From Sphingomonas leidyi (lineage in GTDB: Bacteria; Pseudomonadota; Alphaproteobacteria; Sphingomonadales; Sphingomonadaceae): a stretch of 64,000 nucleotides of DNA. The stretch spans positions 1,054,001 to 1,118,000 of the forward strand of contig NZ_JAASQV010000002.1 of NCBI RefSeq assembly GCF_011761945.1, written 5' to 3'. Every line of letters begins with the position of its first letter. The first letter of the stretch is position 1. The position numbers and the translations under genes are program-made. The notes beneath the pieces were generated by a model. The model made no database searches. It saw only the letters and a program-made list of their open reading frames with translations, and had not been told where the DNA came from. Of this stretch, positions 36,445 through 44,656 are shown piece by piece.

Positions 36445-36741
36445 TTACGCCTCGGGCGGCAGCTCGTCGCCATACACCACCATCGCCGAGCCCTCGGCCA
36501 GCGCATCCATGGCGGCGGCGCGCAGCACGGGGTCTTCGCTCGCACCCGGGTCGGCGACTTCCATGCCCTTTTCCAGCCGCACCAGCATCCAGCCCGTGCC
36601 AAGCGCGACACCGGCGGCCTTGGCCTGCGCTTCCTCGAAGCTGTCGGCCGAAACATAGATCAGCATCGCATGCCGACCGCCCGGCCGGCGGCCCTCGACG
36701 GTGTCCGCCACCGCAGTGGCGAGGAAGACCGAGAGGCCCAT
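36445..36741 (-). CDS. Hypothetical small protein after the methyltransferase gene
   Basis: 98 residues, unrecognised: a short hydrophobic N-terminal segment (GLSVFLATAVADTV), SADSFEEAQAKAAGVALGTG and an acidic tail ending ELPPEA. Its ATG shares a base with the methyltransferase stop (TGATG), which supports translation. Converges on the upstream plus-strand gene with 2 bp between stops. Confidence 0.7.
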   Translation of the reverse strand: MGLSVFLATAVADTVEGRRPGGRHAMLIYVSADSFEEAQAKAAGVALGTGWMLVRLEKGMEVADPGASEDPVLRAAAMDALAEGSAMVVYGDELPPEA

Positions 36742-37610
36742 CAGCGGCGCCAGCGCGCGAAGATCGCGGTCGGCAGTTCCAGCCCGCGCGCTTCCTCGCG
36801 CACGGCCAGCTCGCCGCACTCCACTCTGCCGGGCAGGTGCGAGAGGTGCTGGCGCAGCAACTCGCCGATCGCCAGCGCCGACATGCGCACGGCATAGACC
36901 GTCAGGAACAGGAAGCGCGAATCCCGGTCGAGCAGCTTCGTCGCGTCGGCGATCAGCCCGGGCAGGCCTTCCTCCAGCTTCCACACTTCGCCATTGGGGC
37001 CGCGGCCCCATTTGGGCGGATCGAGGATGATCCCGTCATAGCGCCGCCCGCGCCGCACCTCGCGCGCGGTGAACTTGGCGGCATCGTCGATCATCCAGCG
37101 GATCGGCAAATCCTCCATGCCCGAAAGCGCGGCATTGGCCTTGCCTTCCGCGACCGATTTCTTCGAGGCATCGACATGCGTCACCCTGGCACCCTTGGCG
37201 GCCAAGGCGAGCGAGCCGACGCCGGTATAGCCGAACAGGTTCATGCATTCGGGCGCGTCCATCCCTTCGATTTGCGCGCGCATCCAGTGCCAGACCGGCG
37301 CCATGTCGGGGAAGAAGGCAAGGTGGCGAAAGGGCGTGTTCTGCGCCGTGAAGCGTACCTCCTCCCAGGCGAGCGGCCAGCCGTCCTGCGGCACGGATCC
37401 GGTGAAGCTCCAGCGACCGCCGCCATCCTCGTCCGCACCGGGCACGAACTCGCCATGTGCCTCCCAATTGCCGGAGGCGGGCGCCCACATCGCCTGGGGC
37501 TCGGGGCGGATGAAGCGATATTTGCCATAGCGCTCGAGCTTGCGGCCATGGCCGCTGTCGACGAGCCCGTAATCGGCCCAGGGCTCGCCGGTGAGAGTGA
37601 TCAGGTCCAT
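36741..37610 (-). CDS. Class I SAM-dependent rRNA methyltransferase
   Basis: 289 residues. Rossmann core: CMNLFGYTGVGSLALAAKGA (SAM loop), VTHVDASKKSVAEGKANAAL (acidic end of strand 2) and IILDPPKWGRGPNGEVWKLE with the DPPK motif shared with the RlmI/RlmL type. The lead-in FRHLAFFPDMAPVWHWM is typical too. The PUA domain of RlmI is not visible. Likely an rRNA base methyltransferase; target unknown. Confidence 0.9.
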   Translation of the reverse strand: MDLITLTGEPWADYGLVDSGHGRKLERYGKYRFIRPEPQAMWAPASGNWEAHGEFVPGADEDGGGRWSFTGSVPQDGWPLAWEEVRFTAQNTPFRHLAFFPDMAPVWHWMRAQIEGMDAPECMNLFGYTGVGSLALAAKGARVTHVDASKKSVAEGKANAALSGMEDLPIRWMIDDAAKFTAREVRRGRRYDGIILDPPKWGRGPNGEVWKLEEGLPGLIADATKLLDRDSRFLFLTVYAVRMSALAIGELLRQHLSHLPGRVECGELAVREEARGLELPTAIFARWRR

Positions 37611-37640
37611 CGGCGAGTCTTTAGAGCCGAGTCCTCACCT

Positions 37641-37664
37641 CGTCATCCCCGCGCGGGATGGACG
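37641..37664. repeat. REP-like short palindrome (1)
   Basis: CGTCATCCCCGCGCGGGATG followed by GACG: an interrupted palindrome of the CGTCAT-CCCG-CGGG-ATG kind seen as dispersed intergenic repeats in sphingomonads. A related copy lies at 39214-39239. Confidence 0.6.
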
Positions 37665-37707
37665 ACGGATGTCGGGTTGGAGGAATGTCGCGCGAACGCC
37701 AGGCCGC

Positions 37708-37727
37708 TCCCCGGCCTTTGCCGGGGA
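37708..37727. repeat. REP-like hairpin / possible terminator after thrC
   Basis: TCCCCGGC-CTTT-GCCGGGGA, an 8-bp perfect stem 33 bp past the thrC stop. No U-tract, but the position allows a role in ending the oxidase-thrC transcript. Confidence 0.55.
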
Positions 37728-37759
37728 ACAGCCTCACCAGTTGCCGATCCGCTTGAGGT

Positions 37760-39151
37760 TCAGGCGCGCGGCTTGGCCAGCCCGGCGATGTAATCGCGGA
37801 CCGCGTCGAGCGTGCCCGGCAGCACGTCGTAGCGCTCCTGCCGGTCGAACAGGTCGCCCACACGTGCGGGCAGCGACGGCCGTACGCCGGTGGCGCGCTC
37901 GACTGCGTCGGCGAACTTGGCCGGGTGCGCGGTCGCCAGCGTCACTACCGGCACGCCGGCGGGAACCTCCGCCCGGCGCGCGGCGGCAAGCCCGATCGCG
38001 CTGTGCGGGTCGATCACCTGCGCCGCTTCGGCAGAGGCCCAGCGCATCGTCGCGTTCATCTCGTCCGGGGTGATCCGGTCGCTCGCGAAGATCTTCGCTG
38101 CGCCTTCGGTCTGTGCGTTGGTGAGACGCATCGCCCGCGAAGTCTCGAAGCCGCGCATCTGCTCCGCCACGCTGGTGCCGGCGAGGTCGAACAGCAGCCG
38201 CTCGAAATTCGAGCTCACCTGGATGTCCATGCTCGGCGCCGCGGTCGGCGTGACCGTGCCCGCCGAATAGTCGCCGCTGGAAAGCGCCCGGTGAAGGATG
38301 TCGTTGACGTTGGTCGCGACGATCAGCCGCTCCACCGGCAGCCCCATCCGCGCCGCGACATAGCCGGCGAACACGTCGCCGAAATTGCCCGTCGGCACCG
38401 CGAAGGCGACCTTCTGTGCGGGCGCGCCGAGGCGGACCGCAGCGTAGAAATAATAGACCACCTGCGCCATCAGCCGGGCCCAGTTGATCGAGTTGACCGC
38501 ACTGAGGCGGAAACGGCCGGAGAAGGCGGCGTCGTTGAACAGTGCCTTCACCATCGCCTGGGCATCGTCGAAGCTGCCCTCGATCGCGATGTTGTGGACA
38601 TTGGGCGCCAGCACCGTGGTCATCTGGCGGCGCTGCACGTCGGACACGCGGCCCCTGGGGTGCAGCATGAAGATGTCTACGCCGTGCCGGCCGGCAACCG
38701 CGTCGATCGCGGCGCTGCCGGTGTCGCCCGACGTCGCGCCGACGATGGTCAGCGGCTCGCTGCTGCCGGTCAGGAACTTCTCGAAGAGCAGGCCGAGCAG
38801 CTGGAGCGCCACGTCCTTGAACGCCAGCGTCGGGCCGTGGAACAGCTCGAGCAGGAAGTGGCGATGGTCGAGCTGGACGAGCGGGGTCACCGCGGCCTGG
38901 GAGAAGCGGCCATAGGCCTGCTCGCAGAGCGCGCGCAGCGCGTCCTCGCGCAGATCCTCGCCGGTGAAGGGCGCCATCACCCGGACGGCGGTCTCGACAT
39001 AGGACAGGCCCTTGAGCCCTTCGATATCCTCGCGGCTGAAGCTCGGCCATGTGGTCGGGACATAGAGTCCGCCGTCGCTCGCCAGGCCGGCAAGGGTCAC
39101 GTCGCGGAAGCCAAGCAGCGGCGCACTGCCTCGGGTGCTCTGATATTGCAT
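37760..39151 (-). CDS. thrC: Threonine synthase
   Basis: 463 residues, PLP enzyme converting O-phosphohomoserine to threonine. Proteobacterial type: MQYQSTRGSAPLLGFRDV start, ASDGGLYVPTTWPSFS, the PLP lysine in HGPTLAFKDVALQLLG (about residue 113), GATSGDTGSAAIDAV phosphate loop and FAVPTGNFGDVFAGYVA. It follows the SURF1 gene in the oxidase gene string, separated by 90 bp with a REP-like hairpin. Confidence 0.95.
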   Translation of the reverse strand: MQYQSTRGSAPLLGFRDVTLAGLASDGGLYVPTTWPSFSREDIEGLKGLSYVETAVRVMAPFTGEDLREDALRALCEQAYGRFSQAAVTPLVQLDHRHFLLELFHGPTLAFKDVALQLLGLLFEKFLTGSSEPLTIVGATSGDTGSAAIDAVAGRHGVDIFMLHPRGRVSDVQRRQMTTVLAPNVHNIAIEGSFDDAQAMVKALFNDAAFSGRFRLSAVNSINWARLMAQVVYYFYAAVRLGAPAQKVAFAVPTGNFGDVFAGYVAARMGLPVERLIVATNVNDILHRALSSGDYSAGTVTPTAAPSMDIQVSSNFERLLFDLAGTSVAEQMRGFETSRAMRLTNAQTEGAAKIFASDRITPDEMNATMRWASAEAAQVIDPHSAIGLAAARRAEVPAGVPVVTLATAHPAKFADAVERATGVRPSLPARVGDLFDRQERYDVLPGTLDAVRDYIAGLAKPRA

Positions 39152-39213
39152 GAGGGCGGGGCCTAGCCGCGTGGAGGGAACTGAACAAGATAGGCTATGT
39201 TTAGACCGGCCTC

Positions 39214-39239
39214 GTCATTCCGGCGAACGCCGGGATGGC
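39214..39239. repeat. REP-like short palindrome (2)
   Basis: GTCATTCCGGCGAACGCCGG then GATGGC: stem TCCGGCG / CGCCGGGA with an AA loop, a relative of the palindrome at 37641. It sits between the SURF1 stop and the thrC start. Confidence 0.65.
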
Positions 39240-39241
39240 GG

Positions 39242-39865
39242 CTATGGCTTGGGCTTCTGGCGCCATTTGAGCGCCAGCAGATAGATCACCGAAGCGACCA
39301 GCGCGAACAGGAACCATTGCACCGCATAGGAGAGATGGTTGTTCGGCACGCTCGACAGGTCGGGCTTCGCCGTCGGCGCCAGGCCGGGTGCGGCATTTGC
39401 CGAGATCAGCATCAGATGCTTGGGCTCGCCGTCGAACAGCCCGGCGAGGAGCGGGCGGTGATCGGGGGCATGGGTGATCGTTCCGGTCACTTGCCCGCCC
39501 TGCCAAACCGGCTGGAACTTGGGGTCGGGCGCCACGCCCATGTCGACCAGCAGCACCGGCCCCTCGGCGCCGGTGCGGCACTGCGCGACATGGCGATAGC
39601 CGTTGGTGCCATTGGCCGCGCGTCCGCCCTGACTCTGCCAGCCCACCACCTGGAGGCAGAAGGCGCTGGCGCGGCGGAACAGATACCGGTCACCCACCGG
39701 CAGGCGCGGGAACGCCATTTCGGGCTTGTCGAAATTGGCGGCATATAGTTTCAGCGCATCGAGCTTCTCCGCGCGGCGCTGGAGCTGCCAGATGCCGAGC
39801 CCGATCATCGCGGCGACCGATAGGGCGACGACGATCGTCGGGATCAGGGGGAAACGTGGCATCAT
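39242..39865 (-). CDS. SURF1 family cytochrome oxidase assembly protein
   Basis: 207 residues with two TM helices at the ends (IPTIVVALSVAAMIGLGIWQ and AVQWFLFALVASVIYLLALK) around a periplasmic domain: the family start GLGIWQLQRRAEK, LVDMGVAPD and the end PNNHLSYAVQWFLFAL. SURF1 assists haem a insertion into subunit I. Start overlaps the DUF983 stop (ATGA). Slightly shorter than usual. Confidence 0.92.
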   Translation of the reverse strand: MMPRFPLIPTIVVALSVAAMIGLGIWQLQRRAEKLDALKLYAANFDKPEMAFPRLPVGDRYLFRRASAFCLQVVGWQSQGGRAANGTNGYRHVAQCRTGAEGPVLLVDMGVAPDPKFQPVWQGGQVTGTITHAPDHRPLLAGLFDGEPKHLMLISANAAPGLAPTAKPDLSSVPNNHLSYAVQWFLFALVASVIYLLALKWRQKPKP

Positions 39866-40263
39866 TCGCTCCGAACCCGCCCTTCGCCCGCGCGGTTGCG
39901 ATATTCGAGCGCGAGCAGCAGGCCCTTGGAAAGGCGCAGCGCCAGGATCACCAGCGCCGTGGTGACCGGGATCCAGAGCAGCGCATGGATCAGCAGGCCC
40001 GGATGGAAGCCGAACTCCACCCATAGCGCCAGCGCCGTGACCAGCGCGCCGATGCCGAGGGTGAGGAACACCACCGGCCCGTCGCCGACGTTGAACCGGG
40101 TGAAGTCGAGCCCGCAGGCGGTGCACCGGTCGGCAAAGCCCGCGAAGCTCCGGAACAGGGTGGATGCGCCGCAGCACGGGCAGGCGCCCCTGGTTCCCGA
40201 AAGGATCGGGGGAGGCGATGCTGGACCGCCTCCCCCGGAAATGTCGTTCGCGTTGTCGGTCAC
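39862..40263 (-). CDS. DUF983 membrane protein with two CxxC motifs
   Basis: 133 residues. N-terminal zinc-ribbon-like CPCCGASTLFRSF and CTACGLDFTRFNVGDG, then two TM helices (VFLTLGIGALVTALALWVEF; ALLWIPVTTALVILALRLSK). DUF983 genes are regular members of alphaproteobacterial cox operons; function unknown. The GTG start 1 bp after the ctaE stop is preferred; an ATG inside ctaE (40302) would add 13 residues. Confidence 0.85.
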   Translation of the reverse strand: MTDNANDISGGGGPASPPPILSGTRGACPCCGASTLFRSFAGFADRCTACGLDFTRFNVGDGPVVFLTLGIGALVTALALWVEFGFHPGLLIHALLWIPVTTALVILALRLSKGLLLALEYRNRAGEGRVRSE

Positions 40264-40264
40264 G

Positions 40265-41167
40265 TCAGCCGTGGACCGGCGCGCCCCAGCCGCCCCAGAC
40301 ATAGATGGAGGCGAAGAGGAACAGCCACACCACGTCGACGAAGTGCCAGTACCAGGCGGCCGCCTCGAAGCCGAAATGCTGCTTGGGAGTGAAGTCGCCC
40401 CGATAGGCGCGGACCAGGTTCACGATCAGGAAGATCGTGCCCACGATCACGTGGAAGCCGTGGAAGCCGGTTGCCATGAAGAACGCGCCGCCATAGCTCG
40501 ATCCGCCTTCGGATGCGGCATGGAAGGGGAAGGGCGCCTCGCTATACTCATAGGCCTGCAGGCAGCTGAAGGTGATGCCGAGGATCACGGTGAGCCACAG
40601 GCCCTTCTTGACCGTGTCGTTCTCGCCCACGCCGATCAGGCCCCACAGGCCCTTCTTCTCGCCGCCGCGCTCATTGTGGATCAGCCCGTGATGCGCCCAG
40701 GTGACGGTGCAGCCCGAGAGCAGCAGGATCAGCGTGTTGAGCAGCGGGAACTTCCAGGCATCGAGCACTTCCATGCCCTTGGGCGGCCATTGCCCGCCCA
40801 CCGCCTCGACGTGCGAGGGGAAGAGCGAGAAGTCGAACCAGGCCCAGAACCAGCCGACGAAGAACATCACTTCGGAAGCGATGAACAGGATCATGCCGTA
40901 GCGCAGGTGGAGCTGCACGATCGGCGTGTGATCGCCGGCATGCGCCTCCTCGATCACCTTGCCCCACCAGCCGAACATGGTGAACGCCACGCCGACCAGG
41001 CCGGCCAGGAACACCCAGCCGCCGCCATTGTCCTTTTCCGGGGAGATGTGCGCGCCGTGCATCCACATGATCGCGCCCGACGCGAGAACCAGCGCCGAGA
41101 ACGAGCCGAACAGCGGCCAGACGCTAGGCGGAAGGATATGGTACTGGTGATTCTTTGCCCCGGCCAT
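40265..41167 (-). CDS. ctaE: Cytochrome c oxidase subunit III
   Basis: 300 residues with seven TM helices. Recognised by the start KNHQYHILPPSVWPLFGSFS, RYGMILFIASEVMFFVGWFW (family hallmark with conserved Glu), HFVDVVWLFLFASIYVWGGW at the end and HGFHVIVGTIFLIV. Part of the aa3-type terminal oxidase with ctaC/ctaD products. 86 bp separate it from ctaG. Confidence 0.96.
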   Translation of the reverse strand: MAGAKNHQYHILPPSVWPLFGSFSALVLASGAIMWMHGAHISPEKDNGGGWVFLAGLVGVAFTMFGWWGKVIEEAHAGDHTPIVQLHLRYGMILFIASEVMFFVGWFWAWFDFSLFPSHVEAVGGQWPPKGMEVLDAWKFPLLNTLILLLSGCTVTWAHHGLIHNERGGEKKGLWGLIGVGENDTVKKGLWLTVILGITFSCLQAYEYSEAPFPFHAASEGGSSYGGAFFMATGFHGFHVIVGTIFLIVNLVRAYRGDFTPKQHFGFEAAAWYWHFVDVVWLFLFASIYVWGGWGAPVHG

Positions 41168-41253
41168 CGAACTTCCCTGCTCCTGTTTTGCGGCAAGCTT
41201 TACGGTGCGAAATCGCTTCCCGCAACAATAGTCGCGCGCGGGCGGCTACGGCG

Positions 41254-41814
41254 TCAATGGGCCTTGGCGGCCGCTTCCTTCACTGCCGGCGATTCGGCCG
41301 GATAGAAGGTGTAGGAGAGGGTGATCTCCTGCACGTCGCGCGCATCGGGATCGTCGAGGATCTTGGGGTCGACATAGAAGATCACCGGCATGCGCACCGT
41401 CTCGCCCGGCTTCAGCGTCTGCTGGGTGAAGCAGAAGCACTGGATCTTGGTGAAATATTTGCCGACGAAGACCGGCGTGACGTTGAACGTCGCCGTGCCC
41501 GTCACTTCATGGTCGGACGTGTTGGTGGCGGTGAAGAACGCCATGTCGCGCCCGCCGATGTCGATCGTGTCCGATCGCCGCTCGGGCTGGAATTTCCAGG
41601 GAATGCCCTTGGCGACGTTGCTGTCGAAGGCAATGGTGATCTTCTGGCCCACGCTGCCCGGGGCGCGGGCCCCGCGCTGGGTGGTGCCGTTCAGCCCGGT
41701 CGCCTCGCAGAACATCCGGTAGAGCGGCACCGCCGCAAAGCCCAGCCCGGTCATCGAGCACACGCCGATCCCGGCAAGGATCGCGACGCGCAGGTTCCGG
41801 CCGATGCGGATCAT
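41254..41814 (-). CDS. ctaG: Cytochrome c oxidase assembly protein CtaG/Cox11
   Basis: 186 residues: one N-terminal TM (VAILAGIGVCSMTGLGFAAV), PLYRMFCEATGLNGTTQ and the copper-binding CFCF in FTKIQCFCFTQQTLKPGE (about residue 125). Delivers copper to CuB of subunit I. Overlaps the small coxF-like gene by 4 bp. Confidence 0.95.
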   Translation of the reverse strand: MIRIGRNLRVAILAGIGVCSMTGLGFAAVPLYRMFCEATGLNGTTQRGARAPGSVGQKITIAFDSNVAKGIPWKFQPERRSDTIDIGGRDMAFFTATNTSDHEVTGTATFNVTPVFVGKYFTKIQCFCFTQQTLKPGETVRMPVIFYVDPKILDDPDARDVQEITLSYTFYPAESPAVKEAAAKAH

Positions 41815-41987
41815 CCCCCATGGCCCAGCTGGATCTTCACGATCGAGATCGCGAAGACGAGTACCACGAACAGGCCCAGCAGCACCGCCATCACGGTGGC
41901 GCGGCTGCGCTGGCGGGCGCGGATCAGCTCGGCTTCCTCGGCGGGGCCGGGCGGCGGAGGCGGGGCCTGGATCAGATCATCGGTCAT
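41811..41987 (-). CDS. Small cox-operon membrane protein (CoxF-like)
   Basis: 58 residues: a Pro-rich start ([11 protein letters not shown]), then one TM helix ([20 protein letters not shown]). It lies between ctaB and ctaG with 4-bp overlaps at both ends, the position of coxF in alphaproteobacteria. Role unknown. Confidence 0.82.
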   Translation of the reverse strand: MTDDLIQAPPPPPGPAEEAELIRARQRSRATVMAVLLGLFVVLVFAISIVKIQLGHGG

Positions 41988-42886
41988 GCGAACCACCTGT
42001 CGACGACGAGCGCGCCGAAAACAATGAACAGATAGAGGATCGAGAATTTGAACAGCCGCTTCTCCGGCACCATCATGTCCTCGGGCTCGGACCGGCGGAT
42101 CGCCACCTGCACCGCCATGGCGAGGAACAGGCCGGACATCACCGCGGCGACGATCCCGTAGATCGGGCCGGTAAAGCCCAGCGGCCAGGGCGCCGCGGCG
42201 CACAGGATCATGGGCAGGGTGTAGAGGCCGATCTGGATCCGCGTCGACCTTTCGCCGGCCACCACCGGCAGCATCGGCACGCCGGCATTGGCATAGTCGG
42301 TCTTCACGAACAGCGCGAGCGCCCAGAAATGCGGCGGCGTCCACAGGAAGATCAGCGCGAACAGCAACACCGGCATCAGCGTCACGTCGCCCGTCGCCGC
42401 GGCCCAGCCGATCATCGGCGGAAAGGCCCCGGCCGCGCCGCCGATCACGATGTTCTGCGGGGTGCGGCGCTTGAGCCAGATCGTGTAGACGAACACGTAG
42501 AACAGGATCGAGGCGGCGAGGATGATCGTCGCCGCCAGGTTGATCGCGAAATACATCAGCACCAGCGAGAAGCCCGCTAGCCCCACGCCGAAGTGCAGCG
42601 CCGACTGGCGGTCCATCCGCCCCGCCGGGAGGGGGCGCTTCTGCGTCCGCTTCATCTTGGCGTCGAGATCGGCCTCGTACCATTGGTTGAGCGCCCCCGC
42701 CGCGCCCGCGCCCAGCGCGATGCACAGGATGGCGGTGAAGCCCAGCACGGGATGGATCGGCACCGGCGCGGCCAGCATGCCGCACAGCCCGGTGAAGACG
42801 ACGAGGGTCATCACCCGCGGCTTGGTGAGCGCGAGGAAGTCGCGCCAGTCGGCGGGCAGGGTGACGGTGGCGGAAGCGGTGCTCAT
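41984..42886 (-). CDS. ctaB: Protohaem IX farnesyltransferase (haem O synthase)
   Basis: 300-residue UbiA-superfamily enzyme, nine TM helices. Motifs: [20 protein letters not shown], first Asp-rich loop [20 protein letters not shown] and second [14 protein letters not shown]. Makes haem O for the oxidase. Start at [14 protein letters not shown]. In related genomes it directly follows ctaD; here two unrelated genes lie between them. Confidence 0.95.
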   Translation of the reverse strand: MSTASATVTLPADWRDFLALTKPRVMTLVVFTGLCGMLAAPVPIHPVLGFTAILCIALGAGAAGALNQWYEADLDAKMKRTQKRPLPAGRMDRQSALHFGVGLAGFSLVLMYFAINLAATIILAASILFYVFVYTIWLKRRTPQNIVIGGAAGAFPPMIGWAAATGDVTLMPVLLFALIFLWTPPHFWALALFVKTDYANAGVPMLPVVAGERSTRIQIGLYTLPMILCAAAPWPLGFTGPIYGIVAAVMSGLFLAMAVQVAIRRSEPEDMMVPEKRLFKFSILYLFIVFGALVVDRWFA

Positions 42887-42955
42887 GGTCGTGCGTCGGC
42901 TATAGGGGCGTGGGGGGCGGGGGGGAAGGGGTGGCCGTTCGCGGCCCAAGCGAAA

Positions 42956-42986
42956 GCGCCCCGGGGAGTTGTGTCCCTCGGGGCGC
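42956..42986 (-). terminator. Hairpin after the lone spike gene
   Basis: Stem GCGCCCCG / CGGGGCGC plus inner GGG / CCC, minus-strand 3' flank TTTCGCTT. Sequence-related to the hairpins at 44568 and 45681. Confidence 0.65.
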
Positions 42987-42993
42987 CGCTTCG

Positions 42994-44478
42994 TCAGGCA
43001 ATGTAGCCGGTGACGCCAAGTACGATAGCCTTGCCCGAGGGAAGCGCGGTCAGATTGTACGGCGTGCCCGATGCCGAATCGAAGAACTGCACCATCAGGC
43101 GCGGCCGGGTCACGCCATTTACGTTAAGCGACAGGATCGTCGCCCAGGCCGTAAGCGCGGTCCCCGACTGGTTGTACAGCAGCTGCGCCGTCGCCAGCTG
43201 GTCGGCGGCTGGCTGGCTGGCGGTGTCGAGGACGAACATCGAGGGATAGGTGCTGCTGATCTTCCCGCCAGCGGCAAAGCCCGTCGAAGCGTCCGCTCCC
43301 GTCGGTGTCGCGGTCAGCGTGCCGGTCGCGCCGTTGACCCGGGTGAGGAAGTTGCAGGCCAGCGACGCATCGGCGAGCGCTCCCATGCGGTGCCTGATCG
43401 TGCCGCCATCGTTGACGATCTGCACGGTGAAGGCCTGGATCTTCTGATGCTTGACCGCGAAGTCGCTCGAATAGAGGGCAAGGTTGCGCTGGTAGCTCGA
43501 GCCGTTGAATCCCGTGGCCGACGTGCCGCCGTAATAGGAGGAGCCGATTTTCAGGATGCCGTTGGTGGCGGGGAAGGGCTCTTCGAGCAGCGTGACTCGG
43601 CCGAGCGCCCATTCATCATAGTTGGTTGTGTCGACCTCGATCAGGTGGCTGTAGTGGGTGCCGCTGTCAGTCGAGATGAACAGGCCGTCCACGCTCACGT
43701 CGCCATTGATGCGCAGCGGCAGCCCGCTTGCCCCGGTCGCCTCGATCTCCATCCGGTTCACCACGGCGCCGTAGATGTCCGCGCCCACCGCCGAGGCCTG
43801 CATAGAGACGATGCCCGAAAGCAGATTGGCATTGCCGAAGACCTGAAGATTGGTGGCGCAGCCTTGCACGGTGACGTTGTCGATGATGCCGACATTGCCG
43901 AGCACCTGCAGCGCGACCGCATTGGGCGCCTCGCGCAACCAGAGGCCCTCGAGCAGGCCCTCGGTGCCGAACGGCGTTTCCTGAAGTGTCGGATCGTTGA
44001 ATTTGGGGTTGTTGCCAAGCTCGAGGATATGGGTGACGCCGGCCTGGCAGCGGCCGTACCATGCGATGCCCGACAGCATCACTTTCTGCGCGCCATGCCC
44101 GTTGCTGCTCCACCATTTGCCGGTGGTCCCGGCCTTGCACCAGAAGGCCGAGGTCTGGCGGCCGGTGCCGATGATCGTAGTGAATTCATAGGTGGTGATC
44201 GCGCCGCACAGGAAATTGCGGGCGGTCATCAGGACGGCGCCGCCGGTGTCGTGCGCCCAATCGAGTGCCGCCTGGATCGCGGCGGTGTCGTCGGTGCCGG
44301 TTTGAGTCGCGGGGTCATAATCGCCCGCCGCGCCGAAATCCTCGAACGTCGCGAACTCGCGCAGCTTGTCGAGCGCAGTCCGGGCTGCGGCGGAAAGATT
44401 GTCCTGCGCGAAGCCGACCAGCGCGGCGCCCTTGCCCGCCGCGATCGAGGCCAAATCGGTGTCGGTAACGAAAGCCAT
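42994..44478 (-). CDS. Lone phage-type tail spike, pectate-lyase-like beta-helix
   Basis: 494 residues. N-terminal attachment-like part ([20 protein letters not shown]), then the phage-spike linker [20 protein letters not shown] and [15 protein letters not shown] opening a right-handed beta-helix ([50 protein letters not shown]), ending in a beta-sandwich-like tail ([14 protein letters not shown]). Same domain order as the spike at 15337-16911, with different sequence beyond the linker. Ribosome site AAGGAG 7 bp upstream. It sits among oxidase genes, has no phage gene beside it, and is framed by hairpins. Confidence 0.86.
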   Translation of the reverse strand: MAFVTDTDLASIAAGKGAALVGFAQDNLSAAARTALDKLREFATFEDFGAAGDYDPATQTGTDDTAAIQAALDWAHDTGGAVLMTARNFLCGAITTYEFTTIIGTGRQTSAFWCKAGTTGKWWSSNGHGAQKVMLSGIAWYGRCQAGVTHILELGNNPKFNDPTLQETPFGTEGLLEGLWLREAPNAVALQVLGNVGIIDNVTVQGCATNLQVFGNANLLSGIVSMQASAVGADIYGAVVNRMEIEATGASGLPLRINGDVSVDGLFISTDSGTHYSHLIEVDTTNYDEWALGRVTLLEEPFPATNGILKIGSSYYGGTSATGFNGSSYQRNLALYSSDFAVKHQKIQAFTVQIVNDGGTIRHRMGALADASLACNFLTRVNGATGTLTATPTGADASTGFAAGGKISSTYPSMFVLDTASQPAADQLATAQLLYNQSGTALTAWATILSLNVNGVTRPRLMVQFFDSASGTPYNLTALPSGKAIVLGVTGYIA

Positions 44479-44567
44479 CTCGGTTCTCCTTGTTTGGAAC
44501 AAAGATAGAACATTCGCGATCCTACATTGCAACGATCCTGAGAAACCCCGCGGCGCCCCCCAATGAA

Positions 44568-44595
44568 AGCACCCGGAAGTTTCCCTCCGGGTGCT
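44568..44595 (-). terminator. Terminator after the retropepsin-like gene
   Basis: Perfect 10-bp stem AGCACCCGGA / TCCGGGTGCT, 8-base loop, minus-strand 3' flank TTTCATTG. Lies about 60 bp past the stop, between the protease-like gene and the spike. Confidence 0.75.
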
Positions 44596-44656
44596 TCGCG
44601 TTTCAGCCCTTCGGCTCGGCCCGATGGGGCTCGTCGTCCGCGACGGCCGGTCGCGC

